Below, piece by piece: positions 16,465 through 25,430 of a DNA stretch of 64,000 nucleotides. The translations under genes were made by a program, and so were the position numbers. Source of the DNA: an uncultured Mordavella sp. GTDB lineage: Bacteria > Bacillota > Clostridia > Lachnospirales > Lachnospiraceae. Below the pieces are notes generated by a model. That model was given only the letters and a program-made list of their open reading frames with translations, ran no database searches and was not told the origin of the DNA. Where the stretch lies: assembly GCA_902406105.1 (NCBI GenBank), contig CABPCP010000005.1:9013-73012 (forward strand), in the 5' to 3' direction. Position 1 is the first letter of the stretch, and every line of letters starts with the position of its first letter.

Positions 16465-16525
16465 TTCAAAAAGGGACAGGGCATTTTTAATTAGGGCGGG
16501 GGATTTTTAAAAATCCCCCGGCCCC
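16465..16525. repeat. Dispersed palindromic element, copy 4
   Basis: Tail TTCAAAAAGGGACAGGGC, then TTTTTAATT, then a palindrome (16493-16525) that has lost one C in its left arm. It begins four nt after the TrhA-family stop and contains the stop codon of the GIY-YIG gene. Confidence 0.88.
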
Positions 16526-16755
16526 ATCATCTTTTCCTTCTCTTTTCTACTCATTCTCTTAATTGCGTATTCGCGTTTCATCGCTTCTTCTTTTGTCTCA
16601 AACTCCTCGTAGTAGGCCAATTGTACCGGTCTTCTCCCCTTCGTATATTTTGCCCCTTTTCCGCTGTTGTGCTGTTCCAGCCGTTTCTTAAGATCATTTG
16701 TCCAGCCTGTGTATAAACTTCCGTCTGCACAGCGCAGAATATATGTATAATTCAT
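16507..16755 (-). CDS. GIY-YIG domain protein (UPF0213/YhbQ-like)
   Basis: 82 residues from ATG 16755 ([19 protein letters not shown]). Upstream codons run into the next palindrome and are unlikely to be translated. The GIY-YIG motif appears as YILRC...[13 protein letters not shown], and residues [20 protein letters not shown] match the family's conserved Arg/Asn/Lys region. UPF0213 members are short single-domain nucleases with a role suggested in DNA repair. The last residues (GPGDF) and the stop are encoded by palindromic copy 4, so the native C-terminus may have been replaced by repeat sequence. Copies 4 and 5 bracket the gene. Confidence 0.85.
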   Translation of the reverse strand: MNYTYILRCADGSLYTGWTNDLKKRLEQHNSGKGAKYTKGRRPVQLAYYEEFETKEEAMKREYAIKRMSRKEKEKMMGPGDF

Positions 16756-16818
16756 GACGGCCTCCCGATCCCATGGTGTTCTTTCTCCACTATTATAGGT
16801 GCTTTTCAGGTCATTTGC

Positions 16819-16860
16819 AATTGGGGCCGGGGGATTTTTAAAAGTCCCCGGCCCCAATTA
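16819..16860. repeat. Dispersed palindromic element, copy 5
   Basis: AATTGGGGCCGGGGGATTTTT and a nearly exact complement, with one base lost and A-to-G in the right arm. It lies one nt beyond the spoIIQ stop and upstream of the GIY-YIG gene. Confidence 0.88.
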
Positions 16861-16861
16861 A

Positions 16862-17629
16862 CTATTCTACCAAGTATTCCATTGGATTGACCGGCTGTCC
16901 GTCTTTTCTCATCTCAAAATATACGTTGCAGCCTTCCACGCTGTAATATTTCGTTGGCTGGCTGACATAGCCCAATACAGTTTTGGCCTCTACCTGGTCG
17001 CCCACCTTTACTGGCACTTCCTTCAACTGGCCATAGAAGAGCTCATAGCCATTGCCAAGGTCCACATTTACGGTTGTCCCCGTTTCTGCCGTTACATCTA
17101 TGGATTTCACGGTCCCTGGCGCGGATGAGATCACTTGGTCTCCTTCTGCCCCGGATATGATCATTGCCGGATTATACTTATATTGATCCAAGGTTGAAAA
17201 ATACACCGTCTTGTCCATACTGTAACTTAAGAGTACATTTCCGTCTACCGGCCACAGAAGCTGACTGTCGCTGGTAAAGCTGGCAGATTGGCTGCTTCCG
17301 GAAGTACTCTGGGCCACAGGCGTCTCCTGGCCTTGTGTCTGCGTTCCTTCATCTGATTCCTCATTATTTTCCGCCTCTTCTTCCGCTGGCTCCTCTGTGT
17401 TCAGAATCAAGTCCGTATTCGTCTCTTTCGTGCGCTGAGTTTCATTCTCCCGCGTTTCATCTGCTGTCTGAGTCTCTTCCGCCTGCGCCACCTGATCCTC
17501 CCGCTGGGATTCTTGATGATCCCTGAATGTATATGTTCCAACGATCGCGATGGCGGCCGCAAAACTCAGGACCGCGGCGGCAGTAGCCCCTCTCCTTTTC
17601 TTCGGCTTTGGTTTTTGCCTCTGATTCAT
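16862..17629 (-). CDS. spoIIQ: SpoIIQ-like protein with degenerate LytM (M23) domain
   Basis: 255 residues: a basic N-terminus, one membrane helix (about 16-33), a long Glu/Thr/Gln-rich linker (40-120) and a LytM fold (about 125-250). All four zinc-ligand positions are substituted when aligned to active M23 enzymes: His to Asn153, Asp to Ile157, His to Gln201 and His to Tyr237. The domain should therefore not cut peptidoglycan. This resembles Bacillus SpoIIQ, whose domain binds SpoIIIAH across the engulfing membranes. The adjacent spoIID supports a forespore engulfment role. GGTGGTG precedes the ATG. Confidence 0.85.
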   Translation of the reverse strand: MNQRQKPKPKKRRGATAAAVLSFAAAIAIVGTYTFRDHQESQREDQVAQAEETQTADETRENETQRTKETNTDLILNTEEPAEEEAENNEESDEGTQTQGQETPVAQSTSGSSQSASFTSDSQLLWPVDGNVLLSYSMDKTVYFSTLDQYKYNPAMIISGAEGDQVISSAPGTVKSIDVTAETGTTVNVDLGNGYELFYGQLKEVPVKVGDQVEAKTVLGYVSQPTKYYSVEGCNVYFEMRKDGQPVNPMEYLVE

Positions 17630-17702
17630 TTTATATCACCACCTTTGCCTTTATTTTTGCCAGATAGTGATACACTTATTCTCAAGAAGCAAATCTTTTA
17701 CA

Positions 17703-18632
17703 TCAATCTGCCGCCGCTTTTCCCGCGCTCTCCTGGGACTCCTCCCCCGCTTCTTCTGACTGTACGATATCCGCTACTTCTTTTATCTTTGTTCCGGGAA
17801 AAAAGTACGCCAGAATCTCTTCAAATGTATTGTTCTCTTCCGCCATTTTTCCCGCGGTATACTGGCTCATTCCCAGTCCATGTCCTACCCCTCTTGTGGT
17901 GATCCTTACCTTTCCATTATATTTCTGCAGGGTAAAACAACTGGAAGCCAGATGATACGTTTCCCGAAATTCCTCTCCGCTGACCGTCTCTTCTCCTACC
18001 CGAACGCTTAACACATATCCCGCGGTATCGCTTTTTGTCACTTCCGCATCCAGTGCATCAATGGTCACCGTCTGGATCTGCTCCGGCGCCTCAATGTCCA
18101 ACGGGCAGTCCGCGATCTTCAGATAAGGATACTCTTCTCCCAGCACTTCTTTCCCATCCCTGGTACTTCCATTACTCAGCCGGAAAAAGGGAGTTTTCGC
18201 CAGGTTCCCTTCGTAGGTCAGCACCTGCCCTTCCGTCGCTTCCCATGCCTTCTGCAATTTTTTATAATTTCTGGAATATCCGCTCATTCCCCATGCTTCT
18301 TCCATCTGTTCCCGATCCCAGAATTCTTCTTCCAGCGCTGTCCCGGTTCCTCCTGACTGGAGTTTTTCGTAAATGTCTGTCCTTACCAGCACAGCCTGCG
18401 CTTTCAGCGCTTCTTCCTCATAGTCCGCCGGAATTTCTTTTGCTAAAATTCCAATGCAGTACTCTTCGATGGGCATCTGGATCTCCCCCGCCTCCGTCTT
18501 TACCCGGATGTCGGTACTGTCCACCTGGGAGGAAGATACACTGCTTGGCCCATTTATGAATACAGTCACTACATAGGGCAGCAAAATGATAATAAGGATG
18601 TAGCATCCTAGTTTTTTCAGTCTTTGACCCAT
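17703..18632 (-). CDS. spoIID: Stage II sporulation protein D (peptidoglycan lytic enzyme)
   Basis: 309 residues from ATG 18632, with GGAGGG six nt before it. An N-terminal membrane anchor (about 7-26) is followed by a SpoIID domain: PIEEYCIGILAKEIPADYEEEALKAQAVLVRT (the catalytic Glu region, near 70) and TTRGVGHGLGMSQYTA near residue 255. A Ser/Glu tail ends the protein. SpoIID is a lytic transglycosylase that drives membrane migration during engulfment, working with SpoIIP/SpoIIM and, across the septum, with SpoIIQ encoded next door. Its RBS lies in a hairpin (18636-18667). Confidence 0.93.
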   Translation of the reverse strand: MGQRLKKLGCYILIIILLPYVVTVFINGPSSVSSSQVDSTDIRVKTEAGEIQMPIEEYCIGILAKEIPADYEEEALKAQAVLVRTDIYEKLQSGGTGTALEEEFWDREQMEEAWGMSGYSRNYKKLQKAWEATEGQVLTYEGNLAKTPFFRLSNGSTRDGKEVLGEEYPYLKIADCPLDIEAPEQIQTVTIDALDAEVTKSDTAGYVLSVRVGEETVSGEEFRETYHLASSCFTLQKYNGKVRITTRGVGHGLGMSQYTAGKMAEENNTFEEILAYFFPGTKIKEVADIVQSEEAGEESQESAGKAAAD

Positions 18633-18635
18633 AAA

Positions 18636-18667
18636 AAGCCCTCCCATACACTTATATGGAAGGGCTT
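18636..18667 (-). promoter_or_regulatory. Hairpin covering the spoIID Shine-Dalgarno, possible terminator
   Basis: A 13-bp stem with one mismatch (AAGCCCTCCCATA at 18636-18648 against 18655-18667), loop of 6 nt. On the minus strand the descending arm carries GGGAGGG and ends in five Ts directly before the spoIID ATG. It could terminate the upstream glgP transcript, restrict spoIID translation, or both. Confidence 0.55.
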
Positions 18668-18673
18668 CTATTT

Positions 18674-19348
18674 TTATTCTTCTTTTTCTGCTCCCGGCCC
18701 ATATACTCCATTCCAGGATCCCTGCGGACCGATTCCTTTCTCCCGGTTCCGGATCAGGAAGAAATAGATTGAGGTGTACAGCGGAATGAAAACCCCCAGC
18801 ACTCCATGAAGCAGGGCATAATTATCATCCGTATACCTTTTAAATATCTGACGGTTTACCAAAATCTGAAGCGCAGCTGTCATAGCGCTTACCGCTACAG
18901 ACAGCAGCGTCAGCATAATAATTCCGATCAGCATCAGAAACAGCCCTGCTCCAGACGCTCCGCCCTGGTAATTCCGGTATGCCTCCGAATAATCGTAGGC
19001 GCGGAAAATGAGATTTGACACTTCCAGCACCACGCCGCCCACAATGAAGATGGTAAATACGCTCATGACCAGGCTTCCCACCACGGGAATCACTAACAGC
19101 CACAGTCCTGGACTCTTCAGATCTCTTTTCCCAAAATGCAGGGTTCCGCATAGTTCCCCTTGAAAATAGGTTCTCGCGTAGGGGACAAATGCCAGCCAGG
19201 GATAGTTCATCCCGCGCCTTTTCCCCATCGTATACATCCCCACACCTCTTAAGATATAGCCGGCCAGCCAGCCGATGCCAAGCACAGCAAAGATCAAAAA
19301 ATAGCTCATAAAAAGGGTGAGCAGGAAACCGTTGCCCCCAACTTCCAT
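18674..19348 (-). CDS. Uncharacterised membrane protein between glgP and spoIID
   Basis: 224 residues with about five membrane segments (approximately 8-34, 80-105, 132-165, 185-200). It has a basic loop MGKRRGMNYPWLAFVPYARTYFQGELCG that resembles loops in other small uncharacterised Firmicute membrane proteins. No known family was recognised with confidence. Its ATG is two nt after the glgP stop and uses an RBS (GGAGG) inside the glgP end, so it is co-translated with glgP. The hairpin at 18636-18667 follows. Confidence 0.7.
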   Translation of the reverse strand: MEVGGNGFLLTLFMSYFLIFAVLGIGWLAGYILRGVGMYTMGKRRGMNYPWLAFVPYARTYFQGELCGTLHFGKRDLKSPGLWLLVIPVVGSLVMSVFTIFIVGGVVLEVSNLIFRAYDYSEAYRNYQGGASGAGLFLMLIGIIMLTLLSVAVSAMTAALQILVNRQIFKRYTDDNYALLHGVLGVFIPLYTSIYFFLIRNREKGIGPQGSWNGVYGPGAEKEE

Positions 19349-19350
19349 TC

Positions 19351-21813
19351 TTATACCTCCACTGTAAGCCTATCCAAATGCCAAATATCGTCTACGTACT
19401 CCTGGATCGTCCGGTCGGAAGAAAATTTCCCGCAGCTTGCCGTCTGTAAAAGCGCCATCCTGGCCCAGCGGTCCTGATCCCGGTAAGCCGCCTCCACCTG
19501 CTCCTGCGCCTGGGCGTACGCCCGGAAATCTTTCAGAATAAAATACATATCCGCCCGGTTTCCCTGAACACTGTTCAGCAATGAGTTGTAAAGATCCCGG
19601 TACATCTCTGTATTCCCGTGAGCGTAGGTTCCGTCTACCAACTGATCTACCACCCGGCGTATCTGAGGATCATTGTTGTAGATCTCTCTTGGATCGTATC
19701 CTCCATACTGCTCAAAATGAATGACTTCGTCAGAACTTAATCCAAAGATAAACGCATTCTCCCGGCCGACTTCCTCCACGATCTCCACATTCGCTCCGTC
19801 CATGGTTCCAAGCGTTGGAGCTCCGTTCAGCATAAATTTCATATTTCCTGTTCCGGAAGCCTCTTTAGAAGCAGTGGAAATCTGTTCGCTCACGTCTGCC
19901 GCCGCAAAAATAAGTTCTGCGTTAGAAACTCGGTAATCCTCGATAAATACAACTTTCAGCTTGCCGTTGATACTGCGGTCATTGTTGATCACATCCGCCA
20001 CAGAGTTGATCAGTTTGATGATCTGTTTTGCCCGGATATAACCCGCAGAAGCTTTGGCCCCAAAGATAAAGGTTCTGGGATAGAAACTCTTCTCCGGGTG
20101 TTCCTTGATCTGGTTATACAGATACATCACATGAAGAATATTCAAAAGCTGACGTTTATACTCATGAAGCCGTTTTACCTGGACGTCGAAGATGGATCTT
20201 GGATCCAGCTCAATTCCATTGTGTTTTAAAATATAGTCTGCCAGACGTTCCTTATTTTTATACTTGATGCTCATGAATTCTTTCAGTACTTCTTTGTCAT
20301 CGACCCATTTTTTCAAGCCGGACATAAGGGACAGATCCGTGATCCAGTCCTTCGTTCCAAGTTTATCCGTCACCCAGTCTGCCAGAAGCGGATTCCCGTG
20401 CATCAAGAACCGCCTCTGGGTAATTCCGTTGGTCTTATTGTTAAATTTCTCCGGCATCATTTCATAGAAATCCTTCAGTTCCTGATGCTTCAAGATCTCT
20501 GTATGAAGTCTGGCCACTCCGTTTACAGAATAGCCTGCTACGATAGCCAAATGCGCCATTCTTACCTGGCCGTCCATTAAGATCGCCATCCGTTTTACCT
20601 TTCCTTCATCTCCCGGATACTGTCTGCGGATCTGTTCTACAAACCGACGGTCGATCTCCTGTACGATCTGGTAGATTCTTGGCAGCAATCGAGAAAACAA
20701 GTCGATGGGCCATTTCTCAAGAGCCTCCGCCATAATCGTATGATTGGTATAAGCGCAGGTCTTAGTCGTAATCTCCCACGCCTCATTCCATCCCAATCCT
20801 TCCTCATCCAGAAGAATCCTCATAAGTTCCGCTACCGCCACGGTGGGATGGGTATCGTTCATCTGGAACGTTACCTTCTCTGGCAGCTTCATAATATCAT
20901 CGTGGGCCTTCTTATATTTGACAATTGCCGCCTGGATACTCGCGGAGATGAAGAAATACTGCTGCTTCAGACGCAGTTCTTTCCCCGCGTAATGGTTGTC
21001 ATTAGGATAGAGCACCTCTACGATCGTTTTGGCCAGGTTCTGCTGCTCTACCGCTTTGTGATAGTCGCCCCGGTCAAAGGAATCCAGCTGGAAGTCCACG
21101 ATCGGCTCCGCATCCCAGATCCGGAGCGTATTGACTATATGATTCCCATAACCAACGATTGGATAATCATAGGGAACCGCGAGAACCGATTCATAATTTT
21201 CCTGCACGAAATGGGTCCTGCCGGTCTCATCATATTCTACCCGGATATTTCCCCCAAACCGGATCTCCTTAGCATACTCCGGCCGTCTCAGTTCAAAAGG
21301 ATTCCCGTCTTTGAGCCAGTTGTCCGGTGTTTCTACCTGATAACCATCTTCGATCTTCTGCTTGAACATTCCGTACCGGTACCGAATACCGCAGCCATAG
21401 GCCGCATATCCCAGAGTTGCCAGGGAGTCCAGGAAACAGGCGGCCAGCCGTCCCAGACCTCCATTTCCCAGCGCTGGGTCTGGTTCCTGATCCTCGATGA
21501 CGTTCAGATCAATGCCCATCTCATCCAGAGCTTCTTTGACTTCCTTATAGGCCGTCATATTGATCAGATTATTTCCAAGGGCGCGTCCCAGCAGGAATTC
21601 CATAGACATATAGTAGACCATCTTAGGATCGTCCTTCTCAAACTGCTTCTGAGTAGCGATCCAGTCATCGATGATCGCCTCCTTTACCGCGTAAGATACA
21701 GCCTGAAACAGCTGCTGAGGCGTGGCCTCCTCAATGGTTTTCCGAAACAAAGTCTTAACGTTATTGATAACTTCTTTCTTAAATATTTCCTTTTCAAATC
21801 TTGGATTATACAT
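19351..21813 (-). CDS. glgP: Glycogen/starch phosphorylase
   Basis: About 820 residues, the normal family length. It releases glucose-1-phosphate from alpha-1,4-glucans. Visible motifs: EDQEPDPALGNGGLGRLAACF (about 108-128), the active-site NDTHPTVAVAELMR, and the pyridoxal-phosphate region EASGTGNMKFMLNGA with the Lys near 667. The ATG at 21813 is preferred (GGAAGGA ten nt upstream); a GTG two codons earlier (21819) is an alternative. It is followed directly by the small membrane protein gene. No other glycogen genes are in the window, so it is not part of a complete glg operon here. Confidence 0.97.
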   Translation of the reverse strand: MYNPRFEKEIFKKEVINNVKTLFRKTIEEATPQQLFQAVSYAVKEAIIDDWIATQKQFEKDDPKMVYYMSMEFLLGRALGNNLINMTAYKEVKEALDEMGIDLNVIEDQEPDPALGNGGLGRLAACFLDSLATLGYAAYGCGIRYRYGMFKQKIEDGYQVETPDNWLKDGNPFELRRPEYAKEIRFGGNIRVEYDETGRTHFVQENYESVLAVPYDYPIVGYGNHIVNTLRIWDAEPIVDFQLDSFDRGDYHKAVEQQNLAKTIVEVLYPNDNHYAGKELRLKQQYFFISASIQAAIVKYKKAHDDIMKLPEKVTFQMNDTHPTVAVAELMRILLDEEGLGWNEAWEITTKTCAYTNHTIMAEALEKWPIDLFSRLLPRIYQIVQEIDRRFVEQIRRQYPGDEGKVKRMAILMDGQVRMAHLAIVAGYSVNGVARLHTEILKHQELKDFYEMMPEKFNNKTNGITQRRFLMHGNPLLADWVTDKLGTKDWITDLSLMSGLKKWVDDKEVLKEFMSIKYKNKERLADYILKHNGIELDPRSIFDVQVKRLHEYKRQLLNILHVMYLYNQIKEHPEKSFYPRTFIFGAKASAGYIRAKQIIKLINSVADVINNDRSINGKLKVVFIEDYRVSNAELIFAAADVSEQISTASKEASGTGNMKFMLNGAPTLGTMDGANVEIVEEVGRENAFIFGLSSDEVIHFEQYGGYDPREIYNNDPQIRRVVDQLVDGTYAHGNTEMYRDLYNSLLNSVQGNRADMYFILKDFRAYAQAQEQVEAAYRDQDRWARMALLQTASCGKFSSDRTIQEYVDDIWHLDRLTVEV

Positions 21814-21856
21814 TTTCACTTATTCCTTCCCTTCGTCAGTTGCGCCGCGGGCTTGA

Positions 21857-24800
21857 TTATTTTTTCTCTACTCCAAGAGTCACCTTTTCTCCGTTGATCT
21901 TCCATTCCTTCACATAGCCTGATGGGGATGATTTCTCCACGGTAAGAGCCAGTGTTTCCTGACCGATCTCTTCTGCGTTCTCCGCAAATATTTCTTCCGC
22001 CCGGTCAGTTCCCTCATAGGTAACGCCGATCTTATCCATAACCTCGAATCCGGCCTCCTTGCGCATAGTCTGTACTTTACTGATGATCTCTCGTACAAAC
22101 CCTTCTCGCCGAAGCTCTTCCGTCAGATTAGTGTCCAATACAACCGTAATTCCATTATCGTCTTCTGACACATATCCTTCTGTCTGAGCGGTCTCGATCA
22201 AAAGGTCTTCTCGGAATAAGGTGATCTGCTGCCCGTTTACATCCAGTTTCAGAGAATCGTTCGCGTTTAGCTCATCCATGGCGGCATTTCCATCGATCTG
22301 GCTTAACGTGGTCTTGATCCCGCCTAACATTTTACCATATTTAGGTCCTACTGTCTTTAACTGTGGTTTAAATGTATATGAAGTAAACGCGCGGACTTCC
22401 TGAGTAAATGTAATTTCTTTTACATTCAGCTCGTCTCTGACGATCTCCTGATAAAATTCAGGAAGGTCAAATCCCGCCTTCACATACATCTGGCCAATAG
22501 GCTGACGGTTCTTGATATTCGCTGTGTTCCGGCAGGCGCGGCCCATGACTACCAGCTTCAGGACTTTCTCCATATTAGACTCCAGTTCCTGATCGATCTG
22601 GCTTTCATCCGCCGCAGGGAAGTCGCATAGATGGATACTCTCCGGCGCCTCCGGATCAATGCTGCGCACCAGATTCTGATAGATCTCCTCCGTCATGAAT
22701 GGAATCATAGGCGCCGCCGCTTTGCTGATATTGACCAGAGCCGTATAAAGAGTCATGTAAGCGTTGATCTTATCCTGCTCCATGCCTTTTGCCCAGAAAC
22801 GGTCACGGCTTCTTCTTACATACCAGTTGCTCATATCATCTACGAACTCCTGAAGCGCTCTTGCGGCCTCCGGGATCCGATAATTATTCAGGTCATCGTC
22901 CACCGTTCTGATCACGGTATTTAACTTAGACAGGAGCCATTTATCCATTACGGATAATTTATCGTATTCCAATGTGTATTTCGTTGCGTCAAATTCATCG
23001 ATATTTGCGTACAGAACGAAGAAGGCATAGGTATTCCACAGTGTTCCCATGAATTTTCTCTGTCCTTCCACAACTGCTTTCCCATGGAAGCGGTTGGGCA
23101 GCCAGGGCGCGCTGTTCACATAGAAATACCAACGGATCGCGTCTGCTCCGTATTTCTCCAGGGCATCAAACGGATCTACCGCGTTTCCTTTAGATTTGCT
23201 CATCTTCTGGCCGTTTTCATCCTGTACGTGTCCTAAAACGATAACGTTCTTGTAAGGCGCTTTGTTAAAGATCAGGGTAGAGATGGCCAGCAGGGAGTAG
23301 AACCATCCTCTGGTCTGGTCCACCGCCTCGGAAATAAAGTCTGCCGGGAACTGTTTCTCAAATAATTCCTGGTTCTCGAAAGGATAGTGATGCTGGGCAA
23401 ACGGCATAGCGCCTGAATCAAACCAGCAGTCGATCACTTCCGGAACTCTGTGCATTTCTTTGCCGCATTTCGGACATTTGATGGTTACACCGTCGATATA
23501 CGGACGATGCAGTTCGATATCATCCGGGCAGTTATCGGACATTTCCTTCAATTCCGCGATGCTTCCGATGGAGTGCTGATGGCCGCACTCGCACTCCCAG
23601 ATATTTAAAGGAGTCCCCCAGTAACGGTTCCGGCTTATGCCCCAATCCTGGACATTTTCCAGCCAGTCGCCAAACCGTCCCTTGCCGATGCTCTCCGGAA
23701 TCCAGTTGATGGTATTGTTGTTGGCGATCAGGTCGTCTTTCACCGCCGTCATATTGATGAACCAGGATTCGCGGGCATAGTAGATCAGGGGCGTATCACA
23801 CCGCCAGCAGTGAGGATAGCTGTGTTCAAACTTAGGCGCGTCGAAGAGAAGGCCTCTCGCCTCCAGGTCCTTTAATACCTCCGGATCCGCTTTCTTCACG
23901 AACAGGCCGGCAAATGGAGTAGTCTCGCCCATATTTCCTTTCTCGTCTACCAACTGAACGAAAGGCATATCGTACCTGCGGCCCACCTTAGCATCGTCCT
24001 CACCAAAGGCCGGCGCAATGTGTACCACGCCAGTACCATCGGTCAGGGTTACGTAAGTATCGCAGGTGATAAAGAAGGCTTTCTTATTCTGTTTTGCCGC
24101 GCAGTCTGCCGCGCACTGATACAGAGGCTCATACTCCTTGTATTCCAGATCTTTTCCTTTGTAAGTCTCCAAGATCTCATAATCCGGCGCTTTATCGCCG
24201 TCCGCTTCCGCCGCTTCAGCTCCGGCGGCTTTCGCTGCCAGACCTCCGAGCACGGTATCCAGAAGAGCACAGGCCATATAGTATACATTTCCATCGGCCG
24301 CCTTTACCTTTGCGTAGTCTTCCTCCGGGTTTACGCACAGACCGATATTAGAAGGCAGGGTCCATGGCGTGGTGGTCCATGCCAGGAAATAGGCATCCTC
24401 GCCGATCACCTTGAAGCGGACGATAGCAGAGCGTTCCTTCACATCTTTATAACCCTGGGCCACTTCCTGAGCGGAAAGAGGCGTTCCGCAGCGAGGGCAG
24501 TAAGGCACGATCTTAAAGCCTTTGTACAAAAGGCCCTTCTCCCAGATCTGCTTCAGCGCCCACCATTCAGACTCAATATAGTCATTATGATACGTAACAT
24601 AAGGATGCTCCATATCTGCCCAGAAACCAACGGTAGCAGAGAAATCCTCCCACATACCTTTGTATTTCCAGACACTTTCCTTACATTTATCGATAAAAGG
24701 CTCCAGGCCATACTCCTCAATCTGCTCCTTGCCGTCCAGGCCAAGGGCGCGCTCTACTTCCAGCTCAACCGGAAGCCCATGGGTATCCCATCCTGCTTTT

Positions 24801-25042
24801 CTGGGCACTTCGTACCCCTTCATGGTACGGTAACGAGGGATCATATCCTTGATGACCCGGGTAAGCACATGGCCGATATGAGGCTTACCGTTGGCCGTTG
24901 GAGGGCCGTCGTAAAACATATAAATCTCATTGCCATCCCGCTCTTCCATACTCTTTTCAAAAATGTGATTTTCTTCCCAGAACTTCTCGGTGGCCTTCTC
25001 CCGGTCCACAAAGTTCAGGTCCGTAGAAACTTTCTTGTACAT
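21857..25042 (-). CDS. ileS: Isoleucyl-tRNA synthetase
   Basis: 1061 residues. HIGH-type motif PHIGHVLT near residue 56, KMSKSKGNA near residue 610, and a large editing domain between them (TTTPWTLPSN). Two zinc-type CxxC knots (about ECECGHQH and KCPKCGKE) lie in the catalytic half, and an anticodon-binding domain with DUF5915-like tail ends the protein, as in the long bacterial/eukaryote-like IleS class. AGGAGG precedes the ATG. Expression should be controlled by the T-box leader at 25125-25378; the palindromic copy 6 lies between that leader and the start codon. Confidence 0.98.
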   Translation of the reverse strand: MYKKVSTDLNFVDREKATEKFWEENHIFEKSMEERDGNEIYMFYDGPPTANGKPHIGHVLTRVIKDMIPRYRTMKGYEVPRKAGWDTHGLPVELEVERALGLDGKEQIEEYGLEPFIDKCKESVWKYKGMWEDFSATVGFWADMEHPYVTYHNDYIESEWWALKQIWEKGLLYKGFKIVPYCPRCGTPLSAQEVAQGYKDVKERSAIVRFKVIGEDAYFLAWTTTPWTLPSNIGLCVNPEEDYAKVKAADGNVYYMACALLDTVLGGLAAKAAGAEAAEADGDKAPDYEILETYKGKDLEYKEYEPLYQCAADCAAKQNKKAFFITCDTYVTLTDGTGVVHIAPAFGEDDAKVGRRYDMPFVQLVDEKGNMGETTPFAGLFVKKADPEVLKDLEARGLLFDAPKFEHSYPHCWRCDTPLIYYARESWFINMTAVKDDLIANNNTINWIPESIGKGRFGDWLENVQDWGISRNRYWGTPLNIWECECGHQHSIGSIAELKEMSDNCPDDIELHRPYIDGVTIKCPKCGKEMHRVPEVIDCWFDSGAMPFAQHHYPFENQELFEKQFPADFISEAVDQTRGWFYSLLAISTLIFNKAPYKNVIVLGHVQDENGQKMSKSKGNAVDPFDALEKYGADAIRWYFYVNSAPWLPNRFHGKAVVEGQRKFMGTLWNTYAFFVLYANIDEFDATKYTLEYDKLSVMDKWLLSKLNTVIRTVDDDLNNYRIPEAARALQEFVDDMSNWYVRRSRDRFWAKGMEQDKINAYMTLYTALVNISKAAAPMIPFMTEEIYQNLVRSIDPEAPESIHLCDFPAADESQIDQELESNMEKVLKLVVMGRACRNTANIKNRQPIGQMYVKAGFDLPEFYQEIVRDELNVKEITFTQEVRAFTSYTFKPQLKTVGPKYGKMLGGIKTTLSQIDGNAAMDELNANDSLKLDVNGQQITLFREDLLIETAQTEGYVSEDDNGITVVLDTNLTEELRREGFVREIISKVQTMRKEAGFEVMDKIGVTYEGTDRAEEIFAENAEEIGQETLALTVEKSSPSGYVKEWKINGEKVTLGVEKK

Positions 25043-25063
25043 GATTGACCTCCTTTTTCAGTT

Positions 25064-25124
25064 GGGGTCGGGGGATTTTTAAAAATCCCCCGGCCCTAAT
25101 TAAAAATGCCCTGTCCCTTTTTGA
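25064..25124. repeat. Dispersed palindromic element, copy 6, inside the ileS leader
   Basis: A palindrome (25064-25097, one mismatch) with tail GCCCTGTCCCTTTTTGA ending at 25124. It lies between the T-box terminator and the ileS RBS, 12 nt from the RBS, so every full-length ileS transcript carries it. Confidence 0.9.
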
Positions 25125-25378
25125 TAAAAAAAGCTTCCGTCCTGTATAGGACGAAAGCCAGAGCTAACGTTTATAAACCACCTAAACATACCAACATATG
25201 CTTTCCCTGTAACGGGGGAAATCCGTCAGTTCCTACTAGGCAAAACAGCCTGCTTTTCAGAAACCGCGACTCGGAAGTGATATTCAATTGTATCCTACTC
25301 ATACCAGGCTCCCACCTGCCCCGGCTCTCTTTGATTTTCTGATACAATCTACTGTCTTCGTCAAAGTCTTTCTATATG
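25125..25378 (-). promoter_or_regulatory. T-box riboswitch controlling ileS
   Basis: On the minus strand: Stem I (GATTGTATC pairing with GATACAAT), an AGAGAG loop, and a specifier-loop segment GAATATCACTTC with the Ile codon ATC at 25279-25281. A stem II/III region follows. The antiterminator segment GTTTAGGTGGTTTATAAACG (25168-25187) retains the TGG bulge that pairs with the tRNA end. The terminator has GCTTTCGTCC pairing with GGACGGAAGC (25133-25158), followed by seven Ts. Uncharged tRNA-Ile would stabilise the antiterminator and allow ileS transcription. The ACCGCG part of the usual T-box is replaced by an A/T-rich self-complementary version. Confidence 0.85.
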
Positions 25379-25385
25379 CTGTATT

Positions 25386-25415
25386 ATTATAGCCAAAAAT
25401 GGCCGATTCCGTCAA
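25386..25415 (-). promoter_or_regulatory. ileS promoter
   Basis: TTGACG (25410-25415), 18 nt, TATAAT (25386-25391) on the minus strand, starting transcription just before the T-box Stem I. Confidence 0.8.
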
Positions 25416-25430
25416 GGCTTTTTTCAATTA

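Noticed and set aside
20740..21897. 385-codon open frame on the plus strand
   Set aside because: It is antisense to glgP, whose motifs and codon pattern are clear; the encoded sequence shows no recognisable domain.
24020..25048. 342-codon open frame on the plus strand
   Set aside because: Antisense shadow of ileS, no RBS or family features.
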